From Sabethes cyaneus (lineage: Eukaryota > Arthropoda > Insecta > Diptera > Culicidae): a DNA stretch of 64,000 nt. The notes under the pieces are model-generated. The model searched no databases and was not told where the DNA came from. It saw only the letters and a list, made by a program, of their open reading frames with translations. The stretch is taken from assembly GCF_943734655.1 (NCBI RefSeq), contig NC_071353.1:22896501-22960500 (forward strand). The letters run 5' to 3'. Positions 57,985 to 64,000 of this stretch are shown one piece after another; positions within the stretch are counted from its first letter, which is position 1; the number at the start of each line of letters is the position of its first letter. The position numbers were made by a program, and so were the translations under genes.

Positions 57985-59879
57985 ATAGTAAATGGTGTCC
58001 CACATCAAATTGCATAACTGAAAAAACACTGTAGAAAATTACCCATAGGGTGTTTTCTCTTGAAAAATTGTGTAGAAATAGTTTGGAGTGTATTGTTTAC
58101 ACTGTATTTTCATCGCTGTCAGTTTTTCGAAAATTGGAAAAAACGGCCTCACCCGAAAAGCAACGTCCCGGTTTGATTTCGCGCAAGTATCTGGAAAATC
58201 CTCAACTCTCTCATCGGGACATCGGAAAACAAATCGATATCGTGCAGGCAACGGTTAGTCGTGTGATAAAATTTTACTACGAAACTCTGAGCATCGAACG
58301 GAATAGAAATGCGGTCAGGATGGATGCTTTATTAGTGACCAGGATCACAAGCGTATCGTGAAAGCGCTTAAGCGGAATCCCAATGCTTCGGTCTGAAATG
58401 TAGTAGTAGGGGAAAGCCACCATCATTTCAAGGACTTGCCAATGTATGTGGGTAGAATTACAGTAGATCCAAATTTGATTATCAAATGAATTTCACACTA
58501 ATGTTGTTACAGAAGGGCCAAAAGGGATTGGGCGGACCCACAAGCAGAGGCACTTGTGCGCATTCCGGGGTTATAAGAGTCGCCTTCCAGCATTAGGATC
58601 CTTCCATGTAATAATCAATTTCGCTGTACCAACTTTAACCCACGTGATGATTTGTTTGTTTTGAATTGAGAAGTGCCATATTTGCTTCAGACCTTAAGGA
58701 TTCAGGTTGGCAATCCACTTCGTCATCCAGCCTTTCGCATTTATGATATCAATAATAATACTGTTAATAATATGATATTAAGATGAAATGTGGTATATAT
58801 GGTAAAAATTAATAGAACAATCTCACCAGCAGTCCTTCGTATGGAATAGAGTAGCGTCCTTCAAGGTTCCATAAATGCTTCTAATAGTTAATTTAATTTT
58901 TCATTCTGGTATCCATGTGCAGTATTAAAACTCGTTTTGGCCAAGGTTTTTACTATATAGCAGGAGATGCTTCATAAGCTAAAACGAAAAAAATAATTAT
59001 AATAACTTATTAGGCTTACCTGTTAGCTAGGCCGTGTGGCTTCGCCGTCTGCCCAAAACCGCGGTTTTGAGATCAGGCAGCCGGGAACAACCCAGCAACG
59101 CACCTCCTAGCTTGGCTACTCAATAGAGCATTACCAGGTATGACCACGTGGAGGCGCTAGGTAGGGGCTTGGGATGGCTAGAGCTATATTGGACGCTCTT
59201 CATTTGCCTTCCCCATTTCATACCCCAATGCTTCGGTCTGAAATGTTGCCAAAAAGTTGAATATGTCCAAGTGTTTCGTTCAGAGAGCCAAGGACCGGGA
59301 GGGACTGCTTACGTACAAATTGCAGAACGCTCTAAGTCGTGACGAACGGTATAAAATACGGTGAGAAAGTCACGGGTCCGAAAACTATACACCCAGATGC
59401 TCACGAAGCCTCATCGTCTCATCATGGATGATGAAACTTACGTCATGGCGGACTTCCGGCAGCTTCAGGGGCTACTGTTCTTCACCGCCCAGCACAAATT
59501 TAATGTTCCGGAGAAAGCAAAAACTTTTACAGTTTGCCAAGAAGTGCATGACTTTGCAAGCGATCTGCTTATACGGCACACGGAGTACGCCGGTCGTGAC
59601 TACCGGGACAGTAAACGGGCAGATCTACCTCAAGGAGTATCTACAGAAGCGTTTACTAACTCTGTTGAAGCAACACGAGAGCCCTGCGATCTTCTGACCG
59701 GATCTAGCTTCGTACCACTATTCAAAGGATGTCCTGGACTGGTACGAAGCCAACGGGGTCGTACCCAAGGACATGAAAAATGCAGCGGAACTAAGGCTCA
59801 TCGAAACATACTGGGCTATTATGAAGTAGGCATTACGGAAGCATCCCGAGCAGGTCAAATCTGAGGAAGAGGCCGTAGA
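57985..59879 (+). pseudogene. ITm (Tc1/mariner) transposase, split by a retroposon
   Basis: The element seems to start near 57985 (GGTGTCCCACATCAAATTGC). The first part 58100-58400 encodes FRKLEKTASPEKQRPGLISR, KYLENPQLSHRDIGKQIDIV and QATVSRVIKFYYETLSIERN (helix-turn-helix region). After a frameshift comes HKRIVKALKRNPNAS. An 822-bp insert follows. The rest resumes at 59247 with KKLNMSKCFVQRAKD-type text, KPHRLIMDDETYVMADFRQL (first Asp), VVTTGTVNGQIYLKEYLQKR, PDLASYHYSKDVLDWYEANG (second Asp) and LRLIETYWAIMK (Glu kept). TGA at 59695-59697, TAG at 59827-59829 and several frameshifts kill it. The C-terminus is cut at about 59875 by a non-LTR 3' end. Confidence 0.85.
58402..59223 (-). mobile_element. 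Dispersed retroposon, 822 bp, with 23-bp target duplication
   Basis: A 23-bp direct repeat starting CCCAATGCTTCGG lies at 58379-58401 and 59224-59246, inside the mariner. The insert starts at its plus-strand left edge with AGTAGTAGGGGAAAGCC and is homologous to 11521-12040 up to 58934. It extends a further 290 bp. A long target duplication with a (TAG)n-like edge indicates target-primed insertion, with the tail at 58402, so the element is on the minus strand. There is no open frame over 70 codons. It could be a SINE or a 5'-truncated LINE 3' UTR; no A/B boxes were found. Confidence 0.8.
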
Positions 59880-60054
59880 CTCCGAGGCAGGCCCCGCACC
59901 CGGTGGGTGTGTGCTGTCGAAGACGATGCACGTTCAGCTGGTGTTCGTGGGGATTGGAGAACGGCAGCCCAGGACCGACGGTGCTGGAGGACCATATTTC
60001 GTTCGGCGCAGGATCGGTAACGGACCGTTGTTACTAAAGTAAAGTAAGTAAGTA
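59880..60054 (+). pseudogene. Non-LTR retrotransposon C-terminus and (AAGT)n tail
   Basis: The plus-strand frame from 59888 reads GRPRTRWVCAVEDDARSAGV, then RGDWRTAAQDRRCWRTIFRS and AQDR before a stop. This is the typical last segment of many non-LTR RT proteins (RPRTRW...DW...AQDR..WR). It is followed by a TAAAGTAAAGTAAGTAAGTA tail ending near 60054. Everything upstream is truncated at the mariner. Clade not fixed. Confidence 0.75.
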
Positions 60055-60960
60055 AGCCTGCACACGACACGAACGATATCGACCAACGGCGTGTAAACTT
60101 CACGGCTACCCGAGACCTGGTGATCCGAAATACTCACGCAAAGATATCCACAAAGCCACCTGGAGATTGCCTGACCAACGTACAAGAACCATATTAATCA
60201 CGTTCCCTTAGATGGCCATAGATAGCATAGATTCTCTAACATCACGAACATACGTTCCCTACGGGGTGCGGATATTAACTCTCACCATCACCTAGTAGCA
60301 GTATATGTACGCTTAAAACTGTTAACCGTATACCAGAAACATCGAAGCCGTTCTCCCTGGTTGAACAACAGGTAGCTAGATAATTCGTAATCTGCCGAGA
60401 ACAACTCGCGAATACTTAATGAGGAACTATCTTCATCCAAGTATGGTGCTTCAAACCTCGAAGACGGTTAGGGCAGAATACGCCAGGCCTTCGCAGACGC
60501 CGTTAGCGCGTCACTAGATGAAGAGCCTCGGAGTATACAAAATTATAGGTTTGGTGCAGAATGCCAACAAGCGGTGGAGAGAAAAATACCCCAGCACCTG
60601 TCCTCTAAGAAGTCAAACGAGAAATCGGGTTACGGCTCTACACTGGGTTATTTCCAAGGTTTGGGAGGAAGAGAAACTACCGAAGGAATGAATGAAATTA
60701 TCTACAAAAAGGGGGATCAGCTTGACTGCTGCCTACACGGTGCTCTCCCAGACTCTGTTACGTCTACTGTCACCGATAGTACAGAGTTTCGTAGGAAATT
60801 ACCAGACGGGCTACATGGGGGCTCGCGCATCGACGGACCAAATTTTTACTATCCGACAGATCTTGCAGAAATGCATCACCTCTTTATTGATTTAAAAGCA
60901 GCATATGATACAGTCGATCGAGACCAGCTGTGACAAATAATGCACGAAGATTGGCGAATC
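60055..60960 (+). pseudogene. RTE-clade retrotransposon, decayed internal copy
   Basis: The order is that of an RTE protein, in shifting frames. VNFTATRDLVIRNT and RKDIHKATWRLPDQRT (end of endonuclease, 60085-60180) come first. SLTSRTYVPYGVRI then an S/D-HH block (about 60240-60290) stands where SDHYLV is expected. PTSGGEKNTPAPVL follows (linker, about 60560-60600). The RT starts with IYKKGDQLDCCLHGALPDS, DGPNFYYPTDLAEMHHLF and IDLKAAYDTVDRDQL (motif A, catalytic Asp kept, about 60885-60930). It stops there. Many stops and frameshifts; internally deleted between the KKGD block and motif A. Confidence 0.75.
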
Positions 60961-61052
60961 ACATATTGTGACCATTTACTTTACTGACATTACTACTCAC
61001 CCTGTAATTTGAATATTATTTTATTATACTTGCGCCAGAAAATAACAGACTA

Positions 61053-61270
61053 GGATAGACACACCATTAGTGGTGGTAGTACCAGTCGTGGTGAAAACTA
61101 GAATTATGCCATTTATTTTGCAGATTTTGGTACATGTTTCATGCTTATCAAATAATACTGTTACAAGTAGCTCGATACTTATCAAACTTGTATCAAAATC
61201 TGCAAAAATAATGGAATAATTCAAGTTTCCACCACTACTGGTACTACCACTACTACTGGTGCGTCTATCC
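61053..61270. mobile_element. TA-flanked MITE, 218 bp, with about 76-bp inverted repeats
   Basis: The element starts GGATAGACACACCATTAGTG and ends with the complement GGATAGACGCACCAGTAGTA. TA lies at 61051-61052 and 61271-61272. The arms include GTGGTAGTACCAG and continue inward to CAGATTTTGGTAC/GTATCAAAATCTG, about 76 bp each, leaving a 60-bp core. Likely Tc1/mariner-derived; no coding capacity. Confidence 0.88.
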
Positions 61271-61272
61271 TA

Positions 61273-63271
61273 TGATGTTTAAGAAAGCAGTGATATAAAA
61301 AGATGCCAGAGTAATAACATCTTTACCTATACCTTTTGTATTTTGAAAGGCACCGCGTGAATATCCGCGCAAATTTTCTTTCACCCAAAATTTTAATTGC
61401 ACTTCGTCAGCATAAATCTCGCCTGTTATTTTTTTTTGGTTCAAAAGTAAACAATTAGTAGATGGCAGACGCAGATGAGCAAATTATAATCCTGCTATCT
61501 CCATTAACAACCGGCAAGGAGACACGAGATACGGATATCCCAGAGCCCGCCGCCGGGAGCAGATTTTTTCGCCTATCCCATTCGACGAAATGTTTACACG
61601 GATAAGTTCTAGGTACTGGACTCAGTCGTAGGATTTATCCGCTCCAGGTTCCTTCCCGGAACAATTAATTCCACTGCGTTAGCTACTGTAGGCGGACCCT
61701 GCCGAAGACGCAGCGCAGCACCCGTCAGCTATTCAGCAAAGCATCCACGCGGCATCATTGGGTTGCCATTCAAAAACCCATCTGATGACGATGGAAAATT
61801 TTCGCGTGACCTAGTTAAAAAGGAAACGCAAAGTGGCGCTCTTTCCCGTAATGATTTACATTCAATCCGCCATTTGGCGGACGTTCATACGCAACCGAGC
61901 TGCAGGGGGGCCAAAGCCGCTAAAGACCTTCGCCTCACCCTACTCCCATTCGGAATGAATTCGCCCCGGTATTACGCGTGTGCTGGTTACAGTTTGGCTA
62001 CATTTATCTTTTTTACATCCTTTTGACATTAATTGGGATTCGCGTTCGTCTGAAAAATGAGGAAATGATGATTCTTTAATGCCGTCGCCATAGGTGTGAG
62101 TTGAATTCCAATTCTGATAAACGAAATTTATGCAATCAGGATGGAATTTATTTCGCGTACACGCGATTAAAACTTCCGTAAAAAACTTTATCGCTTCGCA
62201 TTTCGCTCGTTAATAAAATTGGACTCATACAAAACTCATTGAATACTTTTCTCGTCTAAGAAGAACTGTATTACAGCAGAGGTTTCTCTGAGGAATTGAA
62301 TTTTTAACAAATCGATTTGTAAGTGTTTCTTGCTAAAAGGCTTCCTAATTTGTTGGAAAATTTTACTCCCAGAGAAGCCACTAGAAACAAGTCACACCAC
62401 TATTCTTCTCCTATCATTATTGCGAAGACAGTATTTTTGAATTCATAGCACAGGTACAACTTTTCCGTCAAAGTTTTATTTTCCATAAACAAATTTCAAT
62501 CGTAGAGCAAATGAAGGCTCAACCGAAGTTGGCACTGCTGCCGTAAAATCCCTTAACGATCTTATCCTCTCGTTTCAACGCTTTTTATGACATTGCACTT
62601 CAACTCTTCACCCGACCCGTTTCCACCATCCGTTAGTCGCCGCGGGCAGTACGGATGAAATCCGAATTTAATCTGCCCCATAGTAAACTAACCATACGGT
62701 TTTATTTGCTGTATTGATGCGCTTCCTGTTGTCGGCGGAGCGACAACACGACTGGATGGGCCACGGTAGTGTGGTTGGAGTGCACTAAACTGCCGTGTTT
62801 TATGGACCGACGGAGATAGGTTCGGCAGATTTTCCACCAACACCGAGTATGCTGCTGCTTGTTTAAGATGCTGAAAATACATACAGATCTATAGATTCAC
62901 TACTAGTTGGATTGAATGTTTTTTTGTCAACAAATAAACTTGATCATTTCCAATCAATTTATTTCTCTGGAGAAAGAAGGTATGCAGTCGTTTTGTATCT
63001 GAGCTGTTGAAGTGGTTTGTTTTCCGTACAAATATTTCACGTTTGATAAACAAATTGCGATGTAACATATACTCTGAATGCTCTAAATGTTCAGAATTTT
63101 AGATTCGTAAATAAAATACAGCTTTTCAAAACTGCGCTATGAAAAAGAGGCTAACGGGTGACAACTAAAATTTTGGAATTTTTTTCGCAAGCTGTCTAAA
63201 AGGACAAAGATACATGAAGAAGATCTGATTTACCGAAATTAAAGATATATTATCCATTGTTGAAAAAAAAA
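61273..63271. other. Apparently single-copy DNA, no gene confirmed
   Basis: No repeat ends or coding motifs recognised. Frames reach only 87 codons. The last 120 bp may belong to the transposase element that follows (a CGGGTGACAACTAAAATTTT motif near 63156 could be an element end). Confidence 0.4.
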
Positions 63272-63921
63272 TTAGTGTACAGTTGAAAACAATCCGTAAT
63301 CGGCTGTTCGGCGAAGCTTTCGTTTGACGTCGAAACAGGAGCGTTGCACGGCCTCCATGTCAACTTTACGAATGCATCTCTTGATTCTACCAATCAACTG
63401 TTTGCAATTCGTGGTTCTCCAATTATTTTTGTACACCAAGGAACTCAAAATCTCGAAGAAATCTTCGATTGGACCCACTGAGACAGATTTTTCGGCTCGT
63501 GGTTCTTGGGTAAAAATGGGATCGAATAGGTATTCAGAAACGATTGTGTTTTTTGGCGTAATGCGATGATGCTCTATCCGGCCAAAGCACGTATTATCCA
63601 TCTACATGATGTGTTTGTAGAAACGGGATCAAAATTTTCTTGAAACATTCGTCTTACACATCTTAATCGATAGCCAAACCAGAAGGCTTGTTTTTGAAGG
63701 CACGAGAAAGAGAACTGTGTCCTTCTGCATCCATAATTTTGGCAGGTCTTCCACTACCTTGCTTGCGAAAAGTTGTTGGGCATCTTAGGATACGGTAAAC
63801 AGTCGAAGCCGCAACATTTTCGCTTTTAAAATGTTGTACCGTACGCTTTTTGCCGAGATTTCTGTGGCAGTTCGTAGAAGTGTACAACACGCTCCCGAAA
63901 TGCTTCTTGTTTCGATGTCAT
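63272..63921 (-). pseudogene. Tc1/mariner-type transposase pseudogene, internally deleted
   Basis: The minus strand starts at Met 63921: MTSKQEAFRERVVHFYELPQ, then KSRQKAYGTTF. A frameshift leads into KSENVAASTVYRILR (helix-turn-helix), GSGRPAKI and SRAFKNKPSGLAID. The next recognisable part is VLWPDRASSHYAKK (second catalytic Asp, about 63600-63560). In another frame VGPIEDFFEILSSLVYKNNW follows (third acidic residue), then LIGRIKRCIRKVD and DVKRKLRRTADYG. The part with the first catalytic Asp is missing between about 63660 and 63650, a large internal deletion. It is a different subfamily from the two ITm copies, perhaps maT-like. Confidence 0.8.
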
Positions 63922-64000
63922 TTTAAGTAAAACAAGGCAAGCATAAACAAAACAAAAAATATTGATTTTGTTGAAGATAGCTAATTATATGGCCTACAAG
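63922..64000. other. 5' leader of the transposase pseudogene, to window edge
   Basis: Short AT-rich sequence upstream of the minus-strand transposase start; the element probably continues past the window, and no terminal repeat is visible. Confidence 0.35.

Overview
The window looks like a stretch of a large, transposon-packed insect genome, most likely a culicine mosquito and probably Aedes. That assignment is inference. It rests on the density of RTE-clade and Jockey/I-type retrotransposon remnants, mosquito-style Tc1/mariner (ITm) transposases, a Ty3/gypsy fragment, many MITEs (small non-autonomous DNA elements) with TA or TTAA target duplications, and a tandem repeat family with a CTGT microsatellite at one end. 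I found no convincing host protein gene, rRNA, genuine tRNA or CRISPR array. Long reading frames in the simple repeats are artefacts.

Layout. 1-5.7 kb: a degenerate CGAGCAGT minisatellite, a second degenerate tandem repeat, and a 785-bp AGAGTC hexanucleotide array. 5.7-13.7 kb: diverged repeats, a 113-bp near-perfect palindrome, an inverted-repeat element, a non-LTR 3' end and one copy of a dispersed retroposon. 13.7-17 kb: apparently single-copy DNA ending in a CTATCT array. 17.2-19.9 kb: a deleted gypsy element, then a DNA transposon with about 730-bp terminal inverted repeats and a transposase-like remnant. 20.4-21 kb: a reverse transcriptase (RT) pseudogene. 21-24.8 kb: single-copy DNA. 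24.8-28.9 kb: a truncated RTE copy followed head-to-tail by a nearly complete RTE element, whose 349-residue RT frame is open. 29.3-36 kb: an RT pseudogene with a YANG active site, and a dense series of MITEs plus a tRNA-derived SINE with a 14-bp target duplication.

36-40.3 kb: an ITm mariner whose third catalytic residue is Gly, split by a young 1.5-kb foldback structure. The foldback carries three copies of a tRNA-like module with RNA polymerase III promoter boxes. 42.5-44.6 kb: a Helitron-like tandem array. 44.6-48 kb: single-copy DNA. 48-54.8 kb: a pogo-type MITE, a very short retroposed tail, RTE fragments, a roughly 310-bp tandem repeat, a 2.6-kb CTGT array abutting a broken non-LTR RT, and an inverted minisatellite. 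54.8-58 kb: single-copy DNA. 58-61.3 kb: a second ITm mariner split by an 822-bp retroposon with 23-bp target duplications, a non-LTR tail, a decayed RTE copy and a TA MITE. 61.3-64 kb: single-copy DNA and a third transposase pseudogene.

The parts do not form a pathway. The window is best read as intergenic or giant-intron DNA recording nested insertion and decay. The items most worth following up are the foldback with its tRNA-like module, the very long CTGT array, and the long-TIR transposon near 18-20 kb.
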